57,576 nt of DNA from Sphingobacteriales bacterium (GCA_015655115.1 JAATFQ010000274.1:1-57576), one strand, 5' to 3'. Numbered from the stretch's first letter, positions 20,395-30,582 are shown. Numbers and translations: made by a program. Notes: generated by a model from the sequence alone, not told the origin.

Positions 20395-20402
20395 TAGATT
20401 TG
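20395..20402 (+). promoter_or_regulatory. Candidate -7 box of the pectate lyase operon
   Basis: TAGATTTG at 20395-20402 matches the Bacteroidota -7 consensus TAnnTTTG. A TTTG at 20367-20370 lies 24 nt upstream, slightly long for the -33 element. It lies in the 184-nt gap between the HTCS gene and the lyase gene, where an HTCS-activated promoter would be expected. Confidence 0.35.
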
Positions 20403-20503
20403 TATCCATAAAACCAAATATATAAACCAAAAACAGGCAAGCCACTTCCGGGGAATTCTCTTCCAGGGCGGATTGTTTGATACCTGTATTAACCAAATTA
20501 TCT

Positions 20504-21772
20504 ATGAGCAGACTTCGTATAAGTTCATGTTGTTGCATCCTCCTTTTTGCTTCTTTTTTAATTACCTCAGGTGCGCAAGCCCAGCAGCTTGCTTTTCCGG
20601 GAGCGGAGGGTTTCGGCCGTTTTGCTGCTGGAGGCAGAGGCTATCCTATCTACAAGGTTACTAATCTTCAGGATTCTGGCAAGGGATCTTTTCGTGATGC
20701 CGTAAGCCTGCCGCGGCGAACAGTAGTTTTTGATGTCTCCGGCGTAATCAGAATTGAAGGAAAGATCAGCGCTGCGGCCAATATCACTATCGCCGGACAA
20801 ACGGCCCCGGGCGAAGGGATTACTGTGTACGGAAATGGCGTGTCATTTAGTGACAACACTATTGTGCGTTACCTTCGTTTCAGAGGGGGCATCAACATGT
20901 CCAGGGGTTCCTGTACTGTGGTGGCCGACAGTCTTAAAGATATTATTTTTGACCATGTATCTATCGAATGGGGGCGCTGGGATAACCTGCATATTAAGAA
21001 AAGTACAAATGTAACGCTGCAGTATTGCCTGATTGGCGAAGGTATTGACCCCCAACGGTTCGGTGCGCTGCTGGAAAACCCGGAAAATATAACTATTCAT
21101 CATTCTCTTTTTACAGGAAACCAAAGCCGTAATCCTAAGGCGAAGGCGAAAATTGAATTCATCAATAATTTGATCTATAACTGGGGGACGAGTGGTTTTG
21201 TTGGCGGACATTCCAGTGCGGACCATTATCAGGATCTGGTGGGGAACTATTTTATCGGCGGACCTAGTTCAAGTGCCGGTTTCCTGAGTATGTTCACTGC
21301 CACGGACCATGTGTATCAGCGCGGCAATTATGTAGACCTGAACAAGGATGGTAAGCTGAATGGACGCCTGGTTACCGATGAAGATTTTAGAAAAGAAAGC
21401 GCTACGCTCCTGAAAGAACCCTCGCTTCTGTCGCAAGGCAGTGTAAAGACCCATACAGCTGCCCAAGCCTTTAAAATGGTACTGACAGAAGCAGGTTCTT
21501 CCTTAAAGCGGGATGCTGTAGATCTGCGCATTATAGGTTATCTGGAAAGCCTGGGCAAAACAGGGCAGATATTTAAGACTGAAGCAGATGCCGGGGGGCA
21601 ACCGGAGGTGAAGGAGACGTTGTCGTCTCTCATTGATAGCGATGGCGATGGTATTCCCGACAAATGGGAACTGAAACAAAAGCTGGACCCTAAGCATGCT
21701 GCCGATGCCAATAAACTCAGTTCCAGTGGATATACAAATCTTGAACGTTACCTGAATAGTTTGGCGAAATGA
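20504..21772 (+). CDS. Pectate lyase, PL1-type
   Basis: A 422-residue secreted lyase that would cleave alpha-1,4-galacturonan by beta-elimination. It has a signal peptide ending near GAQAQQ and the start of a right-handed beta-helix, AFPGAEGFGRFAAGGRG, seen in Bacteroidota PL1 enzymes. Helix rungs follow with NITIAGQTAPGEGITVYG, FDHVSIEWG, NITIHHSLFTGNQSRNP and FINNLIYNWG. The arginine in QSRNP is a candidate catalytic base. A Ca2+-type DSDGDGIPD motif lies near the C-terminus. ATG 20504 is preferred to an in-frame TTG at 20477. The stop overlaps the next gene's start as ATGA, so the two are translationally coupled. Confidence 0.88.
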   Translation: MSRLRISSCCCILLFASFLITSGAQAQQLAFPGAEGFGRFAAGGRGYPIYKVTNLQDSGKGSFRDAVSLPRRTVVFDVSGVIRIEGKISAAANITIAGQTAPGEGITVYGNGVSFSDNTIVRYLRFRGGINMSRGSCTVVADSLKDIIFDHVSIEWGRWDNLHIKKSTNVTLQYCLIGEGIDPQRFGALLENPENITIHHSLFTGNQSRNPKAKAKIEFINNLIYNWGTSGFVGGHSSADHYQDLVGNYFIGGPSSSAGFLSMFTATDHVYQRGNYVDLNKDGKLNGRLVTDEDFRKESATLLKEPSLLSQGSVKTHTAAQAFKMVLTEAGSSLKRDAVDLRIIGYLESLGKTGQIFKTEADAGGQPEVKETLSSLIDSDGDGIPDKWELKQKLDPKHAADANKLSSSGYTNLERYLNSLAK

Positions 21773-23946
21773 TGAAGATATTCTTTTTTAAGCGACGACA
21801 TCCAGGTATGTTATTGCTGGTGGAATTGCTGATGATCCTTGTGATGGTATCATCCTCCGGCTCAGGTGTTTTTGCACAAATAAACCGTAAGGCATTGGTA
21901 GAGCGGCACATTGTCAGGGTTGGCAAAATCGACTCCTTATCCGCCTTGTCTGTCGGTAATGGAAGGTTTGCTTTTACTGTGGATGCTACCGGACTGCAGA
22001 CTTTTCCGGACAGCTATGCGAAGGGTGTCCCCTTGGGTACCCAATCAGAATGGGGATGGGATTCTTTCAAAAATACTGGCAATTATAAGATTGAAGAGGC
22101 CTACAAATATTATAACCAATACGGACGGAAGATTCCATACACTGTACAGCTGAATGAGCCAGAAAGCGTAAAGGAGGCTGTAAACTTTTTCCGTCAGAAT
22201 GTACACCGGCTTCAGCTGGGCAATATAGGGCTGGAAATGGTTAAGGCAAATGGTGCAGCGGCTGAAGCTTCGGATATTAAAAATGTACAGCAGCAGCTCA
22301 ATCCATGGACTGGTGAAATTAACAGTGTATTTACGCTGGAAGGTGTCCGTGTTGAGGTTACTACTGTAGGCCATCAGGATCAGGACGTTATTGCCGCCTC
22401 GGTAAAATCAGATCTGATCAGGTCGGGACGCCTGAAGATCAGGTTACGTTTTCCATATCCTACGGGCGAGTGGGCTGATGTGGGGAACAACTGGAGTGAC
22501 GATGGCAAGCATACTTCATCAATTGTAAACAGGAGCAGCAATGGCGTTATCATTCAGCACCAGCTTGATTCAGCTGCTTATTTCAGCACCTTATCCTGGG
22601 CTGGTAAGGCTGCTGTGATAGAAAAATCAAAGCATTATTTTCTCCTGACTCCTGATAAAGGGGCATCTACATTTGATTTTAGCTGTCTTTTCAGTGCTGT
22701 GAAGAGTGTAGGCAAGGTGCCACTGTTCGTTGAAGTACAAAAAAACAGCTACCTCAAGTGGAAAGCTTTCTGGCTGAGTGGTGCTGCGGTAGATTTTAGC
22801 GGCAGTACTGACCCCAGGGCAAATGAGCTGGAGCGAAGGGTCATTTTATCGCAATACCTTACTAAAATCCAGTGTGCAGGAAATTTTCCTCCGCAGGAAA
22901 CAGGACTAACCTATAACAGCTGGTTCGGTAAGCCACACCTGGAAATGCACTGGTGGCATGGTGTCCATTTCGCTTTATGGGGCAGGCCGGAATTGCTGAA
23001 CCACAGTGCTGACTGGTATTTTAAAGTGAAAGACAAAGCAGCACATATTGCAGCTGTACAGGGATTTGATGGGGTAAGGTGGCAGAAAATGACTGATAAT
23101 GAAGGAAATGAAAGCCCTTCGTCAATAGGGGCTATGCTGATCTGGCAGCAGCCGCACCTGATTACATTCTCCGAGCTTGAATACAGGGCTCATCCAACTC
23201 AAAAGACACTACAGAAATACCAGGAGCTTGTTTTCTCTACGGCTGATTTTATGGCTTCGTTTGCGCATTATGATACTGTGAAACACAGGTATGTGCTAGG
23301 TCCGGGGGTAATTCCTGCCCAGGAGCGTTTTGTGGCCGAGGATACCTTTAACCCGACCTATGAACTGGCGTACTGGGAATGGGGATTGAAAACCGCACAG
23401 CAATGGAGGCTACGTTTAGGCCTGCCGAGAAAGGAGAAATGGGATGAAGTTGTCGCTCAATTGTCGCCCCTGCCTGTGCAGAATGGCGTATACCTGGCTA
23501 CTGAAAGTGCGACAGATTCTTATACCAATCCTGAATATAAAACAGATCACCCTTCCGTCCTTGCCACCTTTGGCATGCTGCCGGAAACGGCATTGCTGGA
23601 TAAAAAGGTAATGCGGAAAACATTTGACCTGGTATGGGACAGCTGGAGCTGGAGCGATACCTGGGGATGGGACTTCCCCATGACCGCCATGTCTGCCGCC
23701 CGTTTGGGAATGCCAGAGAAGGCGATAGATGCACTCATGATGAAGATTCAGACCAATACTTATCTGGTTAACGGCCACAATTATCAGGACGGAAGACTAC
23801 GGATATATCTGCCGGGCAATGGTGGGCTCCTGACTGCTGTTGCGATGATGTGTGCAGGCTGGGATGGTAATACGGTTATCAACCCCGGCTTCCCTAAGGA
23901 TGGTACATGGACAGTAAAGTGGGAAGGCTTTAAAAAGATGATGTAA
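21769..23946 (+). CDS. Putative six-hairpin glycosidase, family unassigned
   Basis: A 725-residue secreted protein with a signal anchor/peptide (residues 14-36). The N-terminal beta-rich half contains LSVGNGRFAFTVDATGLQTF and LNPWTGEINSVFTLEGVRVEVTT. The C-terminal half reads as an alpha/alpha toroid with NSWFGKPHLEMHWWHGVHF, GPGVIPAQERF and NPTYELAYWEWGLKTAQQW. The arrangement resembles clan GH-L-like enzymes (GH65/GH15-type fold), and the Glu residues in the second half (for example in HLEMHWWH and TYELAYWE) are plausible catalysts. I cannot assign a CAZy family. Coupling to the pectate lyase and the SusC/D pair downstream suggests action on pectin-derived oligosaccharides. Confidence 0.65.
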   Translation: MMKIFFFKRRHPGMLLLVELLMILVMVSSSGSGVFAQINRKALVERHIVRVGKIDSLSALSVGNGRFAFTVDATGLQTFPDSYAKGVPLGTQSEWGWDSFKNTGNYKIEEAYKYYNQYGRKIPYTVQLNEPESVKEAVNFFRQNVHRLQLGNIGLEMVKANGAAAEASDIKNVQQQLNPWTGEINSVFTLEGVRVEVTTVGHQDQDVIAASVKSDLIRSGRLKIRLRFPYPTGEWADVGNNWSDDGKHTSSIVNRSSNGVIIQHQLDSAAYFSTLSWAGKAAVIEKSKHYFLLTPDKGASTFDFSCLFSAVKSVGKVPLFVEVQKNSYLKWKAFWLSGAAVDFSGSTDPRANELERRVILSQYLTKIQCAGNFPPQETGLTYNSWFGKPHLEMHWWHGVHFALWGRPELLNHSADWYFKVKDKAAHIAAVQGFDGVRWQKMTDNEGNESPSSIGAMLIWQQPHLITFSELEYRAHPTQKTLQKYQELVFSTADFMASFAHYDTVKHRYVLGPGVIPAQERFVAEDTFNPTYELAYWEWGLKTAQQWRLRLGLPRKEKWDEVVAQLSPLPVQNGVYLATESATDSYTNPEYKTDHPSVLATFGMLPETALLDKKVMRKTFDLVWDSWSWSDTWGWDFPMTAMSAARLGMPEKAIDALMMKIQTNTYLVNGHNYQDGRLRIYLPGNGGLLTAVAMMCAGWDGNTVINPGFPKDGTWTVKWEGFKKMM

Positions 23947-23981
23947 TAAATAAATTATAGAACACATTAAATTCAATTTTT

Positions 23982-26900
23982 ATGGTGAAAATTAATATAG
24001 TACTCTGTTGCTTATTGACCTGTTTCGTAAGCATCGCCATGGCTCAGACCAGGGTCATTTCTGGCATTGTAAGAGAAAAAGATAAAGGAACGCCATTGGC
24101 TGGAGTTACAGTCATCGCAAAAGGTCAGAATCAGACAACAGAAACCAATGCCTCGGGCGCTTACCGGGTGACGCTCACAGGAGCTGCCGCTCCGGTGACG
24201 CTTATTTTCAGATCGCTCGGTTTTAAATCTGTTGAAAAAGTAGTTACTGCGGCACAAACACTTAACGTAGTTTTGGAAGAGGAGGTGAATGTGCTGGATG
24301 AAGTAGTGGCTATTGGTTATGCCAAGGTAAAACGTAAAGATTTGACAGGATCATCAGTTTCTGTGGGTGCTGAAGAATTAAAATTAGCGCCAGTTACCAC
24401 GGCTGCACAAGCGCTGACGGGCAAGGCGGCGGGTGTGCGTGTAACGACACAAAGCGGTGCCCCTGGGTCGGCTATTAATATTACTATCCGGGGAGGTACT
24501 TCCATCACACAAAGTTCAACGCCACTATATATTGTTGATGGATTTCAAATGGATGATGCGCTGCGTAATGTAGACATCAATGATATTGAAGCTATTGACG
24601 TCCTCAAAGACGCATCGGCAACGGCAATCTACGGTGCACAGGGCTCCAATGGGGTAGTATTAATTACAACAAAGTCCGCTAAATCCGGAAAGACTGTGGT
24701 GGAGTATAATGGCTACCTGGGATTTGAAAAGTTAGGCACTAAGCTGCCAATCTTGAATACGCTGGATTATGCAAAATACCAATACGAATTTCAGTTGTTG
24801 GCGGGTAAAGAAAGCAACTGGGCTTCTTACTTTGGAGGGGACATTAATACTCCGGATTTTTATACAGGAGCATTCAACCGTATTAATAGTGAATATGGTA
24901 CACGTGAAGGGATCGACTGGCAGGATGAGGTATTCGGCGGCACTGCTTTAAGTCAGAATCATAATATCAATATCAGCGGGGGCACAGATCATACAAGGTT
25001 CTTGTTAAGTTATAATAACACCGGACAAGATGGTATTATGGACAAACATGGCTATAAAAAAAATGGGGTACGTCTTAAAGTGAACCACGAAATCATGAAA
25101 GGCATCCGGACAGATTTTGCAGCAAATTTCCAGGATACAAAGATTGACGGCGGCGGCTCCTTAGGTGGTGCATTAAAAATGACTATCCTGCAACCTGTAA
25201 CCGGCGGTACACGTTATACCAATGCCCAGCTGATTGGTACAGATGTGAGCGAGGACATGCTCAACTACGATTCTCAGTTCGATATTTACAATCCTATTAT
25301 CACTAACGATGCGGTGACAAATACCAATATGGCACGTACGTTTAGCGGAAACTTAGGTTTGGATATTGACCTGATGAAAGATTTGACCTTCCGTACTGCG
25401 GGCAGTTATCTATGGAGGCAAACACGTTCAGATTATTGGGATGACGGTCGCACAAAGACTGCTCAGAATAACGGCGGGCCATATGGTTCGAGGAACAACA
25501 GTGAGAAGTATACCTGGCAGATTACTAATACTCTAAACTGGGGGCATAATTTCAATGATCACCACGTGAATTTTCTATTAGGACAGGAAACGGTTTACAA
25601 TGAGTCTATAAATCTCAATAATACCTATTACGAGTTTCCTGAAAGTAACTTCGGGCTGAATGATGTAAGCAGTGCTACGAATGTTAAAAATGTATACAGT
25701 TCAGGTAAAAGCCGTAATGGCGTAGCCTCCTTTTTTGGTCGCGCCTCTTATAGTTATAAGGGTAAATATATTGCCAATTTCACTTTGCGGGGTGATGGTT
25801 CTTCTAAGTTTGCTCAGGGTCATAAGTGGGGATATTTTCCTTCTGCATCTGCGGCATGGCGAATTTCGGAGGAGAAATTTATGGTAGACCAAAAGATAAT
25901 CAATAATTTAAAGCTCCGTATTGGTTATGGTACTTCCGGAAATAATAATATCGATGATAATATGTATACCACAGATTATGGATCAGGAAGTTATGCAATT
26001 AATAATGCCAATTTCCCGACCCTGGTACCTGGTGATGTTATCGGTAATCCTGTGGTAAGATGGGAGAAAACGGTATCTACCAATATCGGTATCGACCTCG
26101 ATATACTGAATAGCAGGATCAGTATGAGTGCGGATGTATATAATAATGAGTCTAATGATCTTTTAATTAAAAATAAAATACCTTCTTCCTCAGGGTACCA
26201 GTATCAATTTCAGAATATTGGTGCTATCCGTAACCGTGGGATAGAGCTTGTATTGAAGAGCGTTAATATCCATTCGCAAAACTTTAAATGGAATACTGAC
26301 TTTAATATTGCTTTTAATAAATCGAAAGTTTTATCCCTTTACGGACAGGACGCAGCTGATAATTTCATTCAGAATTATGACAGCCGCGTGGATTTTCTGA
26401 TTAAAGTAGGCCAGCCTTTGGGCCAGTTTTATGGGTACAAGTATGATGGCGTTTATACTACAGACGACTTTACTCAAAATACCAATGGTACTTATACACT
26501 TAAAAATGGTGTTGCGAGATTGAAGGGAGGGAATGTCGCCAATATTAAACCGGGGGATGTCAAATACATACCTACAGCCGGGGCGACTGATGCGAGTGGT
26601 AACCCTGTATGGTCTACAGCAGACCGTACGGTAATCGGTAGTGCACAGCCAAAATACCAGGGAGGGATCACCAATACTTTTACCTATAAAGGATTCGATT
26701 TAACGGTATTTATGAATTTCTCTGTGGGCAATAAGGTCTTTAATATGAGTTCACAACGCTTTATTGGCCCTTACCTGGCTAATCAGAATACACTCGATGT
26801 GATGAACGACAGGTTTAAACTAGTAGATCCGGTTACAGGAAAAGAGACTACCGACCTTACCAGGCTTGCTGCAATTAATCCGCAGCAGTTTGATAAAAAT

Positions 26901-27212
26901 GCGATGTGGAGCCTCCATGCTGATAATAAAATAGCGACTACGGATGCATTGGATTATTACCTGGAGGATGGCTCATTCCTCCGTTTAAGTACGATCACTT
27001 TTGGTTATTCTCTGCCTAAAAAATGGACTAAAAAGCTGAACATTAGAAATATGCGTGTATATGGTACGCTGAATAATATCTACACCTTTACAGGTTATAG
27101 TGGTTATGATCCGGATGTATCTGCAACATCAGGTGTGCTCACAAGTGGAGTCGACAATTCCGCCTACCCGCGGACAAAAAGTTATGTAGTAGGTCTTAAT
27201 GTATCGTTTTAA
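23982..27212 (+). CDS. SusC-like TonB-dependent outer-membrane transporter
   Basis: A 1076-residue outer-membrane importer for oligosaccharides released at the cell surface. It has a signal peptide, a carboxypeptidase-regulatory-like domain (about 23-95, VISGIVREKDKGTPLAGVTV), and a TonB-box region followed by a plug with IRGGTSIT, PLYIVDGFQ and DASATAIYGAQGSNGVVLITTK. A long beta-barrel ends in VGLNVSF, with the terminal Phe typical of outer-membrane barrels. It pairs with the SusD gene 6 nt downstream. It starts 35 nt after the glycosidase gene and is probably in the same transcript. Confidence 0.96.
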   Translation: MVKINIVLCCLLTCFVSIAMAQTRVISGIVREKDKGTPLAGVTVIAKGQNQTTETNASGAYRVTLTGAAAPVTLIFRSLGFKSVEKVVTAAQTLNVVLEEEVNVLDEVVAIGYAKVKRKDLTGSSVSVGAEELKLAPVTTAAQALTGKAAGVRVTTQSGAPGSAINITIRGGTSITQSSTPLYIVDGFQMDDALRNVDINDIEAIDVLKDASATAIYGAQGSNGVVLITTKSAKSGKTVVEYNGYLGFEKLGTKLPILNTLDYAKYQYEFQLLAGKESNWASYFGGDINTPDFYTGAFNRINSEYGTREGIDWQDEVFGGTALSQNHNINISGGTDHTRFLLSYNNTGQDGIMDKHGYKKNGVRLKVNHEIMKGIRTDFAANFQDTKIDGGGSLGGALKMTILQPVTGGTRYTNAQLIGTDVSEDMLNYDSQFDIYNPIITNDAVTNTNMARTFSGNLGLDIDLMKDLTFRTAGSYLWRQTRSDYWDDGRTKTAQNNGGPYGSRNNSEKYTWQITNTLNWGHNFNDHHVNFLLGQETVYNESINLNNTYYEFPESNFGLNDVSSATNVKNVYSSGKSRNGVASFFGRASYSYKGKYIANFTLRGDGSSKFAQGHKWGYFPSASAAWRISEEKFMVDQKIINNLKLRIGYGTSGNNNIDDNMYTTDYGSGSYAINNANFPTLVPGDVIGNPVVRWEKTVSTNIGIDLDILNSRISMSADVYNNESNDLLIKNKIPSSSGYQYQFQNIGAIRNRGIELVLKSVNIHSQNFKWNTDFNIAFNKSKVLSLYGQDAADNFIQNYDSRVDFLIKVGQPLGQFYGYKYDGVYTTDDFTQNTNGTYTLKNGVARLKGGNVANIKPGDVKYIPTAGATDASGNPVWSTADRTVIGSAQPKYQGGITNTFTYKGFDLTVFMNFSVGNKVFNMSSQRFIGPYLANQNTLDVMNDRFKLVDPVTGKETTDLTRLAAINPQQFDKNAMWSLHADNKIATTDALDYYLEDGSFLRLSTITFGYSLPKKWTKKLNIRNMRVYGTLNNIYTFTGYSGYDPDVSATSGVLTSGVDNSAYPRTKSYVVGLNVSF

Positions 27213-27218
27213 TTAGCT

Positions 27219-29048
27219 ATGATTATGAAAAGAATATTAAATATTACTTGTATTATAGGCGCAGGCATGATGGCGTTATCCACAGCGTCATGTAAAAAGT
27301 TCCTGGATCAGCCATCAGAGTCGAAAGCCAACAGTGAAACTATTTTCGAAACCGTTGGCAGAGCCGAGATGGTTGTTGTTGGTTGCTACTCACAGACCTT
27401 TAACCGGGAACTGTATTACCAGCTTGGGATGGGCACTGATGAATGCATGTCTACCGAGGGAGAGACAAACAGTAAAAACCAGGTTGCCAATTATGTTTAT
27501 TCGCCAGCCAATACGCCTACCTCTACCTATACAGCTATGTATATGGGCATAGAATACACCAATGTAGCTATTAGTGGGTTGCAGAAGATGACGGTATCTT
27601 CTGAAGGGGATAAGGCGAAGATCAATATGTTGCTGGGAGAGGTTTATGCCATACGGGCAATGAATTATCTGAATCTGATCCGTTTTTTTGGTGATGTACC
27701 ATATTCTGTATCCCCAGTTGTAGAGTCGGGTATTTTTACTTCTTCGAGGGAAAGCCGTGACGTGATATATGATGGCTGTATTGCTGACTTGCAAAAGGCT
27801 GTTGAGTTGCTGCCCTGGAAAAGTTCAGGAATGGTGAGCACTACCGAGCGTTTTACAAAAAACTCAGCTTATGGTATCCTTGCCCGCGTGGCGCTGTATG
27901 CCGCTGGTTACTCCCTGCGCTGGGACCTCACCAGTTACGCTGCCGGATCAGTTCATATCGGACAGCGGCCGGACGCTGCACGTATCAAAGAGCTTTATAA
28001 AATTGCTGCTGATGCATGCAAGGCGGTAATTGACAGAGGTGAAAATACATTGTTGCCAAGTTTTGAAACCGTATTCCGTGACCTCAACATGCGTAAGTAT
28101 AATACTGAGTCTATGCTGGAATATGGGCAATATGGTAATGACAACAATGGAACAGCAGTAGGATATACCAATGGTATATATGTACATACCAGCAGTCTGT
28201 TTGGAAAGAGCCAGCCTGCAATGGGCGTAACACCTACCTATTGGTATGATTTTCAGGATGGAGATTTGCGCCGTGATGTAACAATCTGTAATTATGCAAT
28301 CAACAGTGATAATGGAAGGGAGATGAACTCCTATTCCAGCAATACAATAGGTAAATTCAGGGTTACCTGGTGCGATAAACTTGGTACTGCGATCAATAAA
28401 CGCGATATCAACTGGCCTGTACTCCGTTACTCCGATGTACTATTGATGTATGCAGAAGCCTTAAATGAATATAACAATGGTCCTACAGCCGATGCCAAAC
28501 TTTACTTTGAAAAAGTACGTACACGTGGTTTTGGTGGCAGTACTGCTAAAATAGGCACTACTCCTGCAGATTATCAGGGTTTCAGAGATGCAATCATCAA
28601 TGAACGTAAATTTGAATTTGGTTTTGAATCGTTAAGAAGGACAGATCTTGCACGCTGGGGTATTCTATATGAAACATTAACTAAAACGAAACAGAACCTG
28701 ATTAACATGGCTAATAAAACAGGTGCGTACGCTAACATTGATCTGTACAGAGTATATAAAAGAGAGATCGCTACAGGTTTTGAGGACAAGGTAGTGGCGA
28801 TTCCATATACAGGTTATAAACAATTATCCAGTGCAGACTCAACCCAGCTTGCTAAAAGCGGGAGTGTGGTGTTAAGGATGCATGGCGCATCGAAAGTAAA
28901 TTCACAAGGTGTACTTACAGCAAATGCGGCACTGGTGACCAATCTGTTCCGGGGGCTGGAAAGAGAAAAAGTTGAGATTCTCCCGTTGGCAACCTCCATT
29001 ATCGATGTTAATTCTGGTTTAAAGGGTCAGCAACACCCTAAATATTAA
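27219..29048 (+). CDS. SusD/RagB-like surface lipoprotein
   Basis: A 609-residue surface glycan-binding lipoprotein that caps the SusC channel. The lipobox is TASC with Cys at about residue 26, followed by KKFLDQPSESK, typical of this family. TPR-like helices run through the middle (AIRAMNYLNLIRFFGDVPYS). The C-terminal family signature is RYSDVLLMYAEALNEYN...INERKFEFGFESLRRTDLARWG. The ATG at 27219 is used; MKR two codons later is also possible. It is the last gene of the pectin locus and is followed by a terminator. Confidence 0.95.
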   Translation: MIMKRILNITCIIGAGMMALSTASCKKFLDQPSESKANSETIFETVGRAEMVVVGCYSQTFNRELYYQLGMGTDECMSTEGETNSKNQVANYVYSPANTPTSTYTAMYMGIEYTNVAISGLQKMTVSSEGDKAKINMLLGEVYAIRAMNYLNLIRFFGDVPYSVSPVVESGIFTSSRESRDVIYDGCIADLQKAVELLPWKSSGMVSTTERFTKNSAYGILARVALYAAGYSLRWDLTSYAAGSVHIGQRPDAARIKELYKIAADACKAVIDRGENTLLPSFETVFRDLNMRKYNTESMLEYGQYGNDNNGTAVGYTNGIYVHTSSLFGKSQPAMGVTPTYWYDFQDGDLRRDVTICNYAINSDNGREMNSYSSNTIGKFRVTWCDKLGTAINKRDINWPVLRYSDVLLMYAEALNEYNNGPTADAKLYFEKVRTRGFGGSTAKIGTTPADYQGFRDAIINERKFEFGFESLRRTDLARWGILYETLTKTKQNLINMANKTGAYANIDLYRVYKREIATGFEDKVVAIPYTGYKQLSSADSTQLAKSGSVVLRMHGASKVNSQGVLTANAALVTNLFRGLEREKVEILPLATSIIDVNSGLKGQQHPKY

Positions 29049-29049
29049 T

Positions 29050-29084
29050 TAATATATCTGGCGTTAACTAATATATCTAGCGTT
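29050..29084. repeat. Tandem 16-bp direct repeat
   Basis: TAATATATCTGGCGTT (29050-29065) is repeated as TAATATATCTAGCGTT (29069-29084), one mismatch apart, with a 3-nt spacer. It sits between the SusD stop and its terminator. Confidence 0.6.
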
Positions 29085-29092
29085 CTTTTTGA

Positions 29093-29136
29093 GAAAGCAA
29101 CTGAAGACCCGTATAGAGCGGCCTTCAGTTGCTTTC
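29093..29136 (+). terminator. Terminator of the SusCD operon
   Basis: A 14-bp perfect stem (GAAAGCAACTGAAG / CTTCAGTTGCTTTC) with a 16-nt loop and T-rich flanks closes the pectin locus and can also serve the convergent YdeI-like gene. Confidence 0.8.
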
Positions 29137-29168
29137 TTATTATCATGGTTTAGGGAGCAATGAGGTTA

Positions 29169-29777
29169 CTATTTATATTTCCAGTGTCTTATTTTTCCTT
29201 CGCTAATCCATTCAATCGTGGTGTTTAGCCGTTTCAATCTTGTACTTTCGGTTTTGGCATCTTCAAGCCATGTGATGTATTCTTTCTTTTGCGACGGGCT
29301 GAATTTTTCGAAATGTTCTTTTGCATCATGATGCTGATTAAGCGCTTCCGTAAGATAGGGAGGCACACTCAGCTCGTTTTTATCCAGCAGAGTTTTTGGG
29401 CGTGAAGGAGCTTTGATACCTTCTTTATTTAATAATAGGGCCTGTTGAATATATTGAATAAGGATTTCATCCTCCGGCAGATCTGCGAGGCTTGTAATGC
29501 GCCCGAGGCTACCTGCTGTATCCGCTTCCTGGTTCAATATCTGATAAGGATCGTTTAGTAATGCGGCTTTCCAGAAACCAAAAGCACAATGCTTATTAAA
29601 TGCTGCCATCTGGCATACCGGCCCTTCATGATCAAAAAATGGAGAGCTCCATTTCATGGTCTCCTTAATCTCGGAGGAGGCCCTGTGTACCAGGTCACGA
29701 AGATGTGTAAGAATTGGTTTTGCGAAGTCTGCACTCTTAGCTATATATGCGTCTACGCTGCTATCGTATTGTTCCAT
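29169..29777 (-). CDS. YdeI/OmpD-associated family protein (DUF1801 plus OmdA)
   Basis: A 202-residue cytosolic protein. The N-terminal DUF1801-like part (about 5-110) has PILTHLRDLVHRASSEIKETMKWSSPFF. The C-terminal OmdA-like helical part (about 135-195) has LTEALNQHHDAKEHFEKFSPSQKKEYITWLEDAKTESTRLKRL. The family is widespread and named after an E. coli locus. No biochemical role is established, although stress links have been proposed. It is convergent with the SusD operon. Its ATG is at 29775-29777. Confidence 0.85.
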   Translation of the reverse strand: MEQYDSSVDAYIAKSADFAKPILTHLRDLVHRASSEIKETMKWSSPFFDHEGPVCQMAAFNKHCAFGFWKAALLNDPYQILNQEADTAGSLGRITSLADLPEDEILIQYIQQALLLNKEGIKAPSRPKTLLDKNELSVPPYLTEALNQHHDAKEHFEKFSPSQKKEYITWLEDAKTESTRLKRLNTTIEWISEGKIRHWKYK

Positions 29778-30172
29778 AAGGCAATATAGTAAATTGTGTT
29801 TTGATAATCAACGTAGCAAGTCTGCTCTGGGCAATTCTCAGAACTTCGCTATTTTTCTCTTAGTGCCCATCTCTTTTATAGTCATTATATAATCAATAGC
29901 TTTTGAATAGTATATGGTGCGCCATTCCTCTCAATGGTTATAGTGCCAATTTTTTTGGCAGTGGCAAAGGCATCTTCCGAGAACGATACTACAAAATATC
30001 TATTTCAATGATAAATATGGCTACTTGCGATTTAGCATATCTTCTGGGTTTTTGAGAAACAAGAGGCATTGATCTATTTCTTTTAACCCTGATAATTGTA
30101 AATGAGTAAGCAGGAAATTCATTTTTGCTGAAATTCATGCGCCAAAATGCACCGTATCTCAAAGAAGATTCT
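29778..30172. other. Left flank of the tail island, no assigned gene
   Basis: About 395 nt, AT-rich. A minus-strand frame 29989-30138 would give 49 residues (MNFSKNEFPAYSFTII...FIIEIDIL) but has no recognisable relative. No tRNA, inverted end or integrase fragment is visible here, so the left boundary of the phage-derived island could not be pinned to an attachment site. Confidence 0.4.
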
Positions 30173-30556
30173 TTATTTTTTTAATCCGTGTTTGAATTCA
30201 AAAAACTCTTTGTGCAGTTTTTTGAATTCAATTTTCAAGGTTTTAATCTCATTCATAAGGATCAGATTGTTCTCATTCAGCGTTTTGATATCTGTAACAA
30301 GATTGCTTTTCTCGGGTTTATCTTTACTTCCGCCTTTTCCTGTAAGGAGCCATTCCAGATTCATTCCAAAAATGCGGTTTAAAGCGATGATGACATCGAT
30401 AGGAATACTAAGCCGGCCTGATTCATACCGAAGAATGGTACTCTGATCTTTATTTATCATTTCTCCAAACTTAGTCTGTGTAAGACCTTCACTTTCTCTG
30501 AATGCTTTTATACGCTTTGCTGTTTCAGTAACTATTTCTGCCGACCTGTCTGCCAT
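30173..30556 (-). CDS. XRE-family regulator with C-terminal coiled coil
   Basis: A 127-residue protein. The HTH_3 domain covers about residues 12-70 (IKAFRESEGLTQTKFGEMINKDQSTILRYESG), followed by IFGMNLEWLLTGKG and a basic linker. A heptad-rich tail (LNENNLILMNEIKTLKIEFKKLHKEF) is likely to dimerise. It is the second gene of a leftward pair with the S24 repressor (26-nt gap). A frameshifted paralogue with the same layout lies at 57118-57530. It probably takes part in control of the tail island. Its role relative to the S24 repressor is unknown. Confidence 0.85.
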   Translation of the reverse strand: MADRSAEIVTETAKRIKAFRESEGLTQTKFGEMINKDQSTILRYESGRLSIPIDVIIALNRIFGMNLEWLLTGKGGSKDKPEKSNLVTDIKTLNENNLILMNEIKTLKIEFKKLHKEFFEFKHGLKK

Positions 30557-30582
30557 AATTTTTTAGTTTATCGATGACTATT

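Noticed and set aside
29050..29084. CRISPR-like or regulatory repeat array
   Set aside because: Only two copies with a 3-nt spacer; no array, and no cas gene in the window.
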